In this document: piece after piece, positions 24,563 through 32,478 of the stretch
Position numbering within the stretch: position 1 is the first letter of the stretch
Layout of the letters: each line of letters begins with the position of its first letter
Assembly: GCA_002453155.1 (NCBI GenBank)
Contig: DKGG01000039.1
Span: 124,001 to 188,000 of the forward strand
DNA: 64,000 nucleotides
Origin: Bdellovibrionaceae bacterium UBA6776
GTDB taxonomy: Bacteria; Bdellovibrionota; Bdellovibrionia; Bdellovibrionales; UBA1609
Direction of reading: 5' to 3'
Notes under the pieces: generated by a model
Seen by the model: only the letters and a program-made list of their open reading frames with translations
Told to the model about the DNA's origin: nothing
Databases searched by the model: none
Position numbers and translations under genes: made by a program

Positions 24563-24901
24563 TTAGAGGGCCGATTCATCTGTTTCTCCGGTGCGGATTC
24601 TCAATGCCTTTTCAACATTCAAAACAAAAATTTTCCCATCACCAATGCGACCGGTGTGAGCAGCAGACCGAATGGCTTGAACCGCAGGTTCTTCCAGATC
24701 GTCACTCACCACCACTTCAATTTTCATTTTGGGAAGAAAGTCGACAACGTACTCAGCGCCTTTGTAGATCTCAGAACGACCTTTTTGGCGACCGAATCCG
24801 CGCACTTCGGAGACAGAAACCCCTTCAACTCCGACCTCATTGAGAGCGTCGATCACATCGTCTAACTTGAAGGGCTTAACTATGGCCTCGATTTTTTTCA
24901 T
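24563..24901 (-). CDS. glnB: Nitrogen regulatory protein PII
   Basis: A 112-residue PII signal protein. The start MKKIEAIVKPFKLDDVIDAL is diagnostic. The T-loop contains the uridylylatable Tyr51 (YKGAEYVVDFLPK), and the C-terminal signature TGRIGDGKIFV is present. It senses 2-oxoglutarate and ATP/ADP and controls glutamine synthetase and nitrogen transcription. AGAGGG precedes the ATG. It is the first gene of the glnB-glnA unit, and a TTGACT box lies ~45 bases upstream on its strand. GlnB and GlnK cannot be told apart from sequence alone. Confidence 0.93.
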   Translation of the reverse strand: MKKIEAIVKPFKLDDVIDALNEVGVEGVSVSEVRGFGRQKGRSEIYKGAEYVVDFLPKMKIEVVVSDDLEEPAVQAIRSAAHTGRIGDGKIFVLNVEKALRIRTGETDESAL

Positions 24902-24979
24902 GTATGCCCTCTTGAGGTATCAAATCGTGGGCCAGAGTCAATAAATGTCATGGGATCTCATGAAGAATGATACCGTTCA

Positions 24980-25008
24980 TTGACAATTGGAGGGGGGATC
25001 TTGATGAT
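24980..25008 (+). promoter_or_regulatory. candidate promoter of trmL
   Basis: TTGACA (24980-24985), 17 bases, GATGAT (25003-25008). Predicted transcription begins at about 25014-25016, directly at the trmL ATG at 25017. The Shine-Dalgarno-like GGAGGGG at 24989 falls inside the promoter spacer, so it would not be in the mRNA if this promoter is used. Confidence 0.4.
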
Positions 25009-25016
25009 CCACCTCC
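24989..25016 (+). repeat. hairpin abutting the trmL start codon
   Basis: GGAGG and GGATC, loop TTGAT, then GATCC and CCTCC form a two-part stem with small bulges that ends on the base before the ATG. If transcribed from farther upstream, it would hide the only Shine-Dalgarno of trmL. Confidence 0.45.
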
Positions 25017-25490
25017 ATGTCAAAGCCACCATCCCTCAATGTTGTACTGATCGAACCTGAAATCCCGTCAAACACCGGGAACATTGGCCGCAGTTGTGTG
25101 GGCTATCGCGCCCAACTTCATGTGGTGGGAAAATTGGGATTTGAGTTGTCGGACAAGCGCCTTCGGCGGGCGGGATTGGATTATTGGCCCCATTTGACCT
25201 TTGCTCACCATCCCACTTTTGAGGCCTGGTGGTCCAAGGTCCAGGACCCCAGCCGGGTTTTCCTGTTTACCACCAAGTCCTCCAAGGATTTTTCGAAAAC
25301 TCAGTTTCAGGAGGGGGATTGGATTGTTTTTGGAAAAGAAACAAAAGGTTTGGATGAGTCTCTTTTGGCTCAGTTCCCTGATCAGTGCCTGACCATTCCG
25401 ATGCCGGGCCCCATTCGCAGCCTGAATTTGGCGACCAGCGTGGCCATGGTGCTTTTTGAGGCTTTCCGGCAGTCTTCGGATGAGCCCTAG
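25017..25490 (+). CDS. trmL: tRNA (cytidine/uridine-34 2'-O)-methyltransferase TrmL
   Basis: A 157-residue SPOUT methyltransferase that methylates the ribose of the wobble base in certain leucine tRNAs. The three knot motifs are seen: PEIPSNTGNIGR, VFGKETKGLDESLL and IPMPGPIRSLNLATSVAMVLFEA. Length is normal. The frame closes at 25005-25007 upstream, so the ATG at 25017 is the only reasonable start. It precedes secA by 36 bases and may be co-transcribed. Confidence 0.95.
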   Translation: MSKPPSLNVVLIEPEIPSNTGNIGRSCVGYRAQLHVVGKLGFELSDKRLRRAGLDYWPHLTFAHHPTFEAWWSKVQDPSRVFLFTTKSSKDFSKTQFQEGDWIVFGKETKGLDESLLAQFPDQCLTIPMPGPIRSLNLATSVAMVLFEAFRQSSDEP

Positions 25491-25526
25491 ACACCTCCTA
25501 ACCTTGGGATTATGGTTAGAAAATCT

Positions 25527-28217
25527 ATGATTACGAAAACTCTGACCAAAATTTTTGGCACCAAGCACGACCGCGATATGAAAAAACTCCGTCCCTTGAT
25601 CGATAAGATCAATGGCCTGGAGCCTTCCATGCAAGCCCTAACGGATGAGCAGCTTCAGGCAAAGACCCTGGAGTTTAAAGAGCGGTATGCCAAAGGTGAA
25701 CATTTGGATGAACTTTTGCCTGAGGCTTTTGCGGCCCTTCGGGAAGCCAGTGTTCGGGTTTTGGGAATGCGCCACTATGATGTTCAGTTGATCGGGGGGA
25801 TCGTCCTTCACCGTGGAACCATTGCAGAGATGAAAACGGGGGAAGGTAAAACCCTCGTTGCGACTTTGGCGGTTTATTTGAATGCCATCACCGGTAAAGG
25901 GGTTCACGTGGTGACCGTGAACGATTATCTAGCTTCGCGGGATGCGGAATGGATGGGTCAGCTTTACGGATTTATGGGTTTAACCACCGGAGTGATTGTC
26001 CACAACCTTTCGGACCGCCAAAGAAAGCAGGCCTACGGAGCGGACATCACCTATGGAACCAACAATGAGTTTGGTTTCGACTACCTTCGCGACAACATGA
26101 AATTTGATTTGGAAGATTACGTTCAGCGGGAACTGCATTTCGCCATTGTGGATGAGTGTGACTCCATTCTTATTGATGAAGCCCGAACTCCATTGATCAT
26201 TTCAGGTCCGAAAGATGACCGTTCCGACAAATATGAAATGGTGAACAAAATCATTCCCCATTTGAAGTTGGACGTTCACTTTACCATGGAAGAAAAGACA
26301 AAGACGGTTTCTCTCACTGAGGAAGGCAACGCCAAAGCCGAGGAGCTTTTGGGCGTGGGGAACCTTTATGATCCTGCTAACATTGATTTCATGCACTACA
26401 TTTATCAAGGTCTGAAAGCTCACCATCTTTTTCAAAAAGATGTGGATTATATGATTAAAGATGGTGAAGTGGTCATCGTGGATGAATTCACCGGACGTCT
26501 GATGCAAGGGCGCCGCTGGAGTGATGGTTTGCACCAAGCGGTAGAGGCCAAAGAAGGATTGAAAATCAAAGGGGAAAACCAAACTCTTGCGACCATCACC
26601 TTTCAAAATTATTTCCGCATGTATGACAAAGTTTCAGGGATGACCGGAACGGCGGACACCGAAGCAGTGGAATTTAAAAAGATCTATGATTTGGATGTGC
26701 AGGTCATTCCCACCAATCGTCCCATTCAAAGAAAAGACTTTGATGATGTGGTTTACAAAACCGAGCGAGCAAAGTTCAAAGCTATGGCCAATGACATTCG
26801 AGAGGCCAAAGAAAAAGGCCAGCCCGTCCTGGTGGGTACGGTCAGCATTGAAAAGTCCGAAAGACTCAGTCGTTTACTCAAAGCCGAAAACATTTCTCAC
26901 CACGTTTTGAACGCCAAACACCATGAAAAAGAAGCGGAAATTGTGGCTCAGGCCGGTCGGTTTGGTGCGGTGACCATTGCCACCAACATGGCCGGTCGTG
27001 GAACGGACATTCTTTTGGGGGGAAATCCTGAATTCCTTGCCAAGGCTCAATTGCCTGAGGATGCCACCGAAGAACAAATCAAAGAAATGGCCGAAAAGTA
27101 CCGGGCCACTTGCCAAGAGGAAAAGAAGAAGGTTCTTGAGGCGGGGGGACTTTATATCATCGGTACGGAACGCCATGAATCCCGTCGTATTGACAACCAG
27201 TTGCGAGGTCGATCCGGTCGTCAAGGCGACCCGGGAGCATCACGGTTTTATCTTTCTCTTGAAGATGATTTGATGAGAATTTTCAATGGAGAGCGCATTC
27301 AAAAAATTATGAACACCCTTCGTGTTCCTGAAGATGAGCCCATCACCGCAGGTATGGTCACGCGAGCCATCGAGGGGGCTCAAAAGAAAGTGGAAGGTCA
27401 CAACTTCGACATTCGTAAACATCTTTTGGATTATGACGATGTGATGAACCAACAGCGAAAAGCCATTTATGGAATGCGCCGAGAAATTTTAAGAGGCGAA
27501 GGCATTGAGCGGTTTGTCTTAGACATTCTGGGGGATGTAGTTTCTCGAGTTTTGGACACCTACGTTCCTGAAGGAGCAAAGAGAGAGCATTGGAATTTGG
27601 ATGGTTTGGTGACCGAGTGTTCTCGTCAGTTTGGTTTGCAATTCAAAGAAGAAGAGCTTCGCACCATGACGGCGGAGTCCATTACCCAATTGATCAGCAA
27701 TGGCGTAAAGATGGTTTACGACAAACAAAAGGAGCATCTGGGTGAGTTTTTCGATCAGATTGCTCGCATGATTGTTCTTCAAGCCATTGACCAAAAATGG
27801 AAAGAGCATTTGGAGCGCGTCGATAAGCTCAAAGAAGGAATCAACTTGAGAGCCTACGCTCAAAAAGATCCTGTCATCGAGTACAAAAAAGAAGCTTTCA
27901 ATGCCTTTGAGCAAGCGAACCTGTTGATCAAATCAGATGCTATCGAAAAGCTTTTCCGTGTTCAGTTGGTGGACCAAGATCGTGGTCGCCAATTGGTGGA
28001 GCAAAGTGAAAGCCAAGATCTTGATGAGAATTCATTTTCTTATCAAGGGGCCGATGAAGATCTTCCTCAAAACTTCATGCCTTTTGCTCAACCTCAGTCC
28101 AGTGATCAGGAAATGTCTTACAATTCTGGTCCAGACTCTTCCCTTCAGGATCAAAGAATGAACCGGGAAGAACGAAGGCGCCTTGAGAAAAAGAAGAAAA
28201 AGAAGCTAAAATTATAG
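25527..28217 (+). CDS. secA: Preprotein translocase ATPase SecA
   Basis: An 896-residue motor that drives secretory proteins through SecYEG. Walker A TGEGKT lies at about 104-109, Walker B is VDECDSILIDEARTP, and there is the helicase block GRGTDILLGGNPEF plus RRIDNQLRGRSGRQGDPG. The C-terminus ends REERRRLEKKKKKKLKL and lacks the CxCxSGx(8)CH zinc motif found in many SecA proteins for SecB and lipid contact. The ATG at 25527 matches the family start (MITKTLTKIFGTK); an in-frame ATG at 25512 is an alternative. The gene is otherwise complete. Confidence 0.96.
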   Translation: MITKTLTKIFGTKHDRDMKKLRPLIDKINGLEPSMQALTDEQLQAKTLEFKERYAKGEHLDELLPEAFAALREASVRVLGMRHYDVQLIGGIVLHRGTIAEMKTGEGKTLVATLAVYLNAITGKGVHVVTVNDYLASRDAEWMGQLYGFMGLTTGVIVHNLSDRQRKQAYGADITYGTNNEFGFDYLRDNMKFDLEDYVQRELHFAIVDECDSILIDEARTPLIISGPKDDRSDKYEMVNKIIPHLKLDVHFTMEEKTKTVSLTEEGNAKAEELLGVGNLYDPANIDFMHYIYQGLKAHHLFQKDVDYMIKDGEVVIVDEFTGRLMQGRRWSDGLHQAVEAKEGLKIKGENQTLATITFQNYFRMYDKVSGMTGTADTEAVEFKKIYDLDVQVIPTNRPIQRKDFDDVVYKTERAKFKAMANDIREAKEKGQPVLVGTVSIEKSERLSRLLKAENISHHVLNAKHHEKEAEIVAQAGRFGAVTIATNMAGRGTDILLGGNPEFLAKAQLPEDATEEQIKEMAEKYRATCQEEKKKVLEAGGLYIIGTERHESRRIDNQLRGRSGRQGDPGASRFYLSLEDDLMRIFNGERIQKIMNTLRVPEDEPITAGMVTRAIEGAQKKVEGHNFDIRKHLLDYDDVMNQQRKAIYGMRREILRGEGIERFVLDILGDVVSRVLDTYVPEGAKREHWNLDGLVTECSRQFGLQFKEEELRTMTAESITQLISNGVKMVYDKQKEHLGEFFDQIARMIVLQAIDQKWKEHLERVDKLKEGINLRAYAQKDPVIEYKKEAFNAFEQANLLIKSDAIEKLFRVQLVDQDRGRQLVEQSESQDLDENSFSYQGADEDLPQNFMPFAQPQSSDQEMSYNSGPDSSLQDQRMNREERRRLEKKKKKKLKL

Positions 28218-28218
28218 G

Positions 28219-28932
28219 ATGTCAACCTGTCCACTTTGTCATGCCGAACTCCCTGATGATTTCGGCTTGATCGAATGCCCCGGCTGCGAGGCTTCTCTAT
28301 TTATAGAAATGGATGGGTCCGTCCAATCTCCAACGCAATCATCGGAGGCCGGTTTTGAAGATCCTTCGAATTTTTATGGCGAGGATTCCGAGCTCGAGTC
28401 GGAGTCACATGAAAATCAAGACATGGCTTTTTCTGAATCCGAAAATTATGGCGAAGAAACTTTTGACGAGAATTTTCAGCAGGAAGACATGTCAGAAAAC
28501 CCAGATCCAAGTTCGGAGTTGGAAGAGTTTTCGGCGGCTCCACCGGTGGAAGAAGAGTCTGCATTTGAGGAACCGGAGTTTGGAGGGGATCCCATGGAGG
28601 ATGCGCCTTTGGAAGTCGCCGATCCGGTGGCGGGAAATTTGGCTCAGGTGGACATTTCCGATTTGGCCACCACAATGGATGAGCAAGGTGCCAGCGAAGC
28701 ATTAACTTATGATTTGATGATTTCGGGAATTGATACGGCAGACTTAAGAAAAGAAGTTTTAGAGTCTTTGACGGACAAGAGATTAGCTTGGGATCCGGAA
28801 GCTTTGGTGAATGAAATTAAAGAAGGTCATCTGAAACTCACCGGAATTTCTGCGATCAAAGCCCATGTGGTGGCGCAAAGGCTCAAGGTTTTGCCTCTGC
28901 ATTTGGAGTGGAAACAATATGGAGATTTATAA
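28219..28932 (+). CDS. zinc-ribbon acidic protein, function unknown
   Basis: A 237-residue protein that starts 1 base after secA, so it is very likely translated with it. The N-terminus has a CPLCHAEL...CPGCEA zinc ribbon (four Cys, residues 4-22). Then comes an acidic, disordered stretch of ~120 residues (rich in Glu/Ser/Pro), and a compact C-terminal domain (~165-237) beginning LTYDLMISGIDTADL and ending LPLHLEWKQYGDL. I do not recognise the C-terminal domain. Its place behind secA suggests, but does not show, a link to secretion. Confidence 0.7.
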   Translation: MSTCPLCHAELPDDFGLIECPGCEASLFIEMDGSVQSPTQSSEAGFEDPSNFYGEDSELESESHENQDMAFSESENYGEETFDENFQQEDMSENPDPSSELEEFSAAPPVEEESAFEEPEFGGDPMEDAPLEVADPVAGNLAQVDISDLATTMDEQGASEALTYDLMISGIDTADLRKEVLESLTDKRLAWDPEALVNEIKEGHLKLTGISAIKAHVVAQRLKVLPLHLEWKQYGDL

Positions 28933-29521
28933 GTTGAAAACATGGATGTGTGTACTTGTGCTTTGCTTTGTTGTTGTCGCAAAGGCTGAAAGCGGCGGTG
29001 GAGAGGCTGGCGGTGGAGAGGCTGGCGGTGGAGAAGGCGAAGCCAAAGAAAGTGGAGCCGCGAAAGAAGAGGTTCTTCAAGATCGGGAGTACAGAGAGAA
29101 AAACGCCAAGCTTTTGGGCCTTGAAGCTCGAATTGCGGATTTGAACACTCAATTGGAAAAACTGGTGGAGCACAAGCGGCGAGAGAAATCGTCAGAAAAG
29201 GTGCGGGTCATGATGGATGAGTTGGTCACTTTGGCGAAAGATCGGAATGCTGCCATTAAGGAACATCGGGAGCTCAAAAAATATTTGATCTATCGATTTC
29301 CAAACATGGGAAAGGTCTTTCATCAAAAATATGGAGTTCATGAAGAGGCCAGCGTGGAGCAGTTGGAAAAAGCCCATGGTTTGGACGAGATGCTCACGGA
29401 AACCAAACTTTTGATCGAGCAAAAATACCGCCCCATTCTTAAAGATCGACCAGATGTTAAGGCTGAGAAGATTGAAAAAGAAAAAGACGAAGTGGGGAAG
29501 AGCCTCCGATTGGTGCAGTGA
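28919..29521 (+). CDS. secreted coiled-coil protein with GGGEA repeats
   Basis: A 200-residue protein from ATG 28919, which overlaps the previous gene by 14 bases. A signal peptide (WMCVLVLCFVVVAKA) is followed by three GGGEA-type repeats from a 15-base tandem repeat, then heptad-rich helices (residues ~60-130; LEARIADLNTQLEKLVEHKRR) and a charged C-terminal helix. It is likely periplasmic and elongated. I do not recognise the family. A longer frame from 28865 exists but has no ribosome site and breaks the signal peptide. Confidence 0.65.
   Translation: MEIYKLKTWMCVLVLCFVVVAKAESGGGEAGGGEAGGGEGEAKESGAAKEEVLQDREYREKNAKLLGLEARIADLNTQLEKLVEHKRREKSSEKVRVMMDELVTLAKDRNAAIKEHRELKKYLIYRFPNMGKVFHQKYGVHEEASVEQLEKAHGLDEMLTETKLLIEQKYRPILKDRPDVKAEKIEKEKDEVGKSLRLVQ
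28994..29038 (+). repeat. 15-base tandem repeat, three units
   Basis: GGCGGTGGAGAGGCT is present twice exactly (28994-29008 and 29009-29023), with a third near-copy at 29024-29038. It encodes the glycine-rich linker after the signal peptide. Its length may vary between strains by slippage. Confidence 0.8.
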
Positions 29522-29561
29522 CTTTCGAGGAGCTCAAGGACCCTGCTTAATGAATAAGCAA

Positions 29562-29906
29562 TCAATCGCTTAAGGTTTTGAATTTCCCAGGGTTCTTCTT
29601 TTTTTGAGATTTGGATTGTTCCAATTCTTGCTCCAGGCGATCAAACTTCGAAGAAATTCCCGGCTGAACCTTTTCCACCAAAACTCCATTCTCAAATATC
29701 AAAATGATTTTGTCCTCGGCGCGGGAAGAGTTGGCGTTGTAGTACCAATGGTCACGGCCTCCCGTGCGCCAAGTGCGAGCGGGACTTCCAAACTCCTCCA
29801 CCACGGCGGATTTGCTGACCCCAATGTTTGAGGTGCGAGCATAACGTGGTGAAGTTGAGCAGGATGCAAAGATCAGTGACGCCAAAAGGGCACAAAAAAG
29901 TTTCAT
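29562..29906 (-). CDS. BamE/SmpA-like small lipoprotein
   Basis: A 114-residue lipoprotein with lipobox FASC (Cys16). The body (GVSKSAVVEEFGSPARTWRTGG, then DHWYYN and DKIILIFENGVLVEK) has the helix-helix-three-strand order of the SmpA/OmlA (BamE) fold, in which a small fold with a G-x-P turn precedes the aromatic strand. A Lys/Gln-rich helix forms the tail. It could be an outer-membrane assembly accessory, but true BamE has conserved residues I cannot confirm. It is convergent with the coiled-coil gene. Confidence 0.6.
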   Translation of the reverse strand: MKLFCALLASLIFASCSTSPRYARTSNIGVSKSAVVEEFGSPARTWRTGGRDHWYYNANSSRAEDKIILIFENGVLVEKVQPGISSKFDRLEQELEQSKSQKKKNPGKFKTLSD

Positions 29907-30079
29907 TTCAGAAAATTAGCCTTGTCCGTTTGTCCTTGGCCATTCACAAAGCATTGCGTTAGCGAGGTCCAAGGATTGGGCGTAAAGACGCGTGACTCCA
30001 TGGATCTGAAGTGATAATTAGATGAAAAATAAATAACAGATTTTCTACAATCTCTTCTTCACTTGGCGGGAAGGTCTTA

Positions 30080-30640
30080 ATGCAAGAGCCGACAAAGAAC
30101 GACACTTACAATAAAAGTGGCTTTAATGCCTTTGTGTTTTCAATGCTTTTTTCATTGGGTTTTATGGCCTACGTGGCCTTCTTTTCCGGGGGCGTAGACC
30201 TTCGTGAAATTCCACAAGAAGAAATGGCAACAGGCACAGACCAAACCCTTGCAGGTGGCGAAGCTCCAAAAGCCTTTGACGTGGCAAGCGTTCAAGAGCC
30301 ATGGGTTTCTTCAGAAGAAATGGTGGAGTACGGACACAAAGTTTACCAGACCAACTGCGCAGTTTGTCATGGTCCCGAAGGCAAAGGGGATGGGGCTGCA
30401 GGTGCGGGCTTGAATCCTCCTCCAAGAAACTTTGTGGAAGGCAAATGGACACAGGGTGGAACTTCAATTGCGTTGTTTAAAACCTTGGAAACGGGAATTC
30501 CTGGAACTTCCATGGCGTCTTTTGCTCATTTAAAAGTGGCTGATCGTTGGGCCATGGTTCACTGGATCCGTTCCATCACGAACAACAAGCCTGAAGATGA
30601 TGCTCAAAAATTAGCAGAGTTTGGTAAATCAGCGAAGTGA
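30080..30640 (+). CDS. membrane-anchored cytochrome c
   Basis: A 186-residue protein with one N-terminal membrane anchor (~16-35) and a C-terminal class I cytochrome c domain. The heme site is CAVCH at 93-97, and the probable axial Met lies in GTSMASF. It heads a respiratory block and probably brings electrons to the cytochrome oxidase encoded just downstream. AAGG lies upstream of the ATG. The next gene (SCO) starts 4 bases later, so an operon is clear. Confidence 0.88.
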   Translation: MQEPTKNDTYNKSGFNAFVFSMLFSLGFMAYVAFFSGGVDLREIPQEEMATGTDQTLAGGEAPKAFDVASVQEPWVSSEEMVEYGHKVYQTNCAVCHGPEGKGDGAAGAGLNPPPRNFVEGKWTQGGTSIALFKTLETGIPGTSMASFAHLKVADRWAMVHWIRSITNNKPEDDAQKLAEFGKSAK

Positions 30641-30644
30641 TTGA

Positions 30645-31493
30645 ATGAGAGTTTTGTTTTTGCTATCTCTTACGGCAGGTCTCCTATTGTCTATGAGCGG
30701 TTGGGCTCAGGATGTGCCGTATGATCCAGCAAAACCAAATGTTACAGGTCACGAACTTCCTAAAGAATTTGAAAATGTGGGCGTGGATGAACACCTCGGT
30801 GGTCAGCTGGATCTGAGTTTGCCTTTTGTTTCTGATGAAGGGGAACAGGTCACCTTGGGCAAATACTTTAATGGATCAAAGCCGGTTTTAATGGCGATGG
30901 TCTATTACACCTGTCCCAGTCTTTGCAATCATCACTTAAATGCTTTGAACGACACCATGAAAAAGTTGAAGTGGACCGCCGGCCAAGAGTTTGAAGTGGT
31001 GGCGGTCAGCATGAACCATCGCGAAGGCCCGGATGTGGCTGCGGCCAAAAAAGTCAACTATGTAAAGAACTATGGTCGTCCGGAGTCTATTAATGGATGG
31101 CATTTTTTGACCGGGACCGAAGAGAACATCAATAAGCTTGCCGATCAGTTGGGTTTTAAATTTAAGTGGATTGAAGATCAGCAGCAATATGCCCATGCAG
31201 CAGTGGCCTATGTGGTCACTCCTGGGGGGAAACTTTCCCGTTATTTGTATGGTCTAGCCGTGGATGACGAAACCTTGCGTTTGTCGTTGATCGAGGCGTC
31301 TAATGGAAAAATTGGAACGGTTGTGGATCATTTGATCTTGTACTGCCTTCAGTTTGATCCAGGAAAAAATAAATTTACCCTTTACGCTTGGAATGTCATG
31401 CGACTGGGTGGTGGTTTGGTTTTAGTGGTTATGGCTTTGATACTTGTGCCCATTTGGATGAGAGAAAAGAAGAAATCTCAATCGAAGGCTTAA
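30645..31493 (+). CDS. sco: SCO1/SenC copper chaperone-like protein
   Basis: A 282-residue protein with a signal peptide (cleaved after SGWA), a thioredoxin-like domain with metal-binding CPSLC (Cys90 and Cys94) and a downstream His in QYAHAAVAYVV, plus a C-terminal membrane helix (~250-270). SCO proteins insert or reduce copper in the CuA centre of cytochrome oxidase subunit II, whose gene follows directly. The fit between position and function is strong. The C-terminal anchor is a common variant of the family. Confidence 0.9.
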   Translation: MRVLFLLSLTAGLLLSMSGWAQDVPYDPAKPNVTGHELPKEFENVGVDEHLGGQLDLSLPFVSDEGEQVTLGKYFNGSKPVLMAMVYYTCPSLCNHHLNALNDTMKKLKWTAGQEFEVVAVSMNHREGPDVAAAKKVNYVKNYGRPESINGWHFLTGTEENINKLADQLGFKFKWIEDQQQYAHAAVAYVVTPGGKLSRYLYGLAVDDETLRLSLIEASNGKIGTVVDHLILYCLQFDPGKNKFTLYAWNVMRLGGGLVLVVMALILVPIWMREKKKSQSKA

Positions 31494-31505
31494 AGGAGTA
31501 GTGTG

Positions 31506-32462
31506 ATGATGTGGTGGTTATTGATGCAATCAGCGCAGGCAAATACGTTTATGCCTCCTGCAGCAACCGACATTGCGGAGAGAGTGAACTCTCTTTACGG
31601 GTTTTTGCTGTGGGCGAGTTTTATTTCCTGCGTGCTCGTGATCGGTGGTTTTATCTACTTCGCGTTCAAATACAAAAGACGCAGTGAAAATGATAAAACG
31701 GCCTATATTTCTCACAACAACTTTCTTGAGTTCCTTTGGAGCTTTGTCCCCTTCCTTATATTTATGGCAGTTTTCGTGTGGGGATGGGCCATTTACTCTC
31801 AAATGAGAACTTTTCCAGAAGATGCCTTGGAAGTTCATGTGCAAGCTCAAAAATGGAGCTGGTCTTTTGAGTACAAGAATGGACGCAAATCCAGTGGGGA
31901 ACTTTTGATTCCGGTCAACACTCCCATCAAGTTGGTGATGACGTCTTCAGATGTTCTACACTCTTTTTACGTTCCCGCCTTCCGGGCCAAGCAAGACGTG
32001 GTTCCTGGTCGGTACACGGCTCTTTGGTTTAAGCCGAAGTACAAAGGGGAGTATCAAATCTTCTGTACGGAGTATTGCGGTGAGCAGCACTCTGGCATGC
32101 TTGCAAAGTTAAAAGTGGTGTCTCGAGAAGAATTTGACGATTGGTTGGCAAATGATCCTTACAAAGGACTTGCCATGGAAGAAGTGGGGCAAAAGATTTA
32201 CACCGCTCGTTGTGCGATCTGCCATCACACCAATGACCAAAAATTGGTTGGACCTGGATTTGGTGGCCTTTTCGGACGTGAAGAAACCCTTCAAGGCGGA
32301 GAAAAAGTTATGGTCGACGAAAACTATCTTCGTGAGTCCATCATGAATCCAAATGCGAAGATCGTCGCCGGCTATCCTAGTGGGCAAATGCCTACTTTTG
32401 CGGGTCAATTGAGTGAACAAGAAATCACTGGTGTTATCGAATACATCAAAACCTTGAAGTGA
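31506..32462 (+). CDS. ctaC: Cytochrome c oxidase subunit II with fused cytochrome c (caa3 type)
   Basis: A 318-residue subunit. After a short leader there are two membrane helices (about 34-54 and 74-94), then the cupredoxin domain with CuA ligands in CTEYCGEQHSGM and the preceding DVLHSFYVP His. A C-terminal cytochrome c domain with CAICH is fused, as in caa3 oxidases. The start at 31506 has AAGGAG at 31493-31498; neighbouring GTG 31503 is less well spaced. It receives electrons from cytochrome c and passes them to subunit I. Confidence 0.93.
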   Translation: MMWWLLMQSAQANTFMPPAATDIAERVNSLYGFLLWASFISCVLVIGGFIYFAFKYKRRSENDKTAYISHNNFLEFLWSFVPFLIFMAVFVWGWAIYSQMRTFPEDALEVHVQAQKWSWSFEYKNGRKSSGELLIPVNTPIKLVMTSSDVLHSFYVPAFRAKQDVVPGRYTALWFKPKYKGEYQIFCTEYCGEQHSGMLAKLKVVSREEFDDWLANDPYKGLAMEEVGQKIYTARCAICHHTNDQKLVGPGFGGLFGREETLQGGEKVMVDENYLRESIMNPNAKIVAGYPSGQMPTFAGQLSEQEITGVIEYIKTLK

Positions 32463-32478
32463 GAAGTGAGGAAATAAA

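Noticed and set aside
24902..24990. Sigma-54 promoter for glnB
   Set aside because: GG and GA are 10 bases apart near TGGCCCACGATTTGAT, but the -12 GC is missing.
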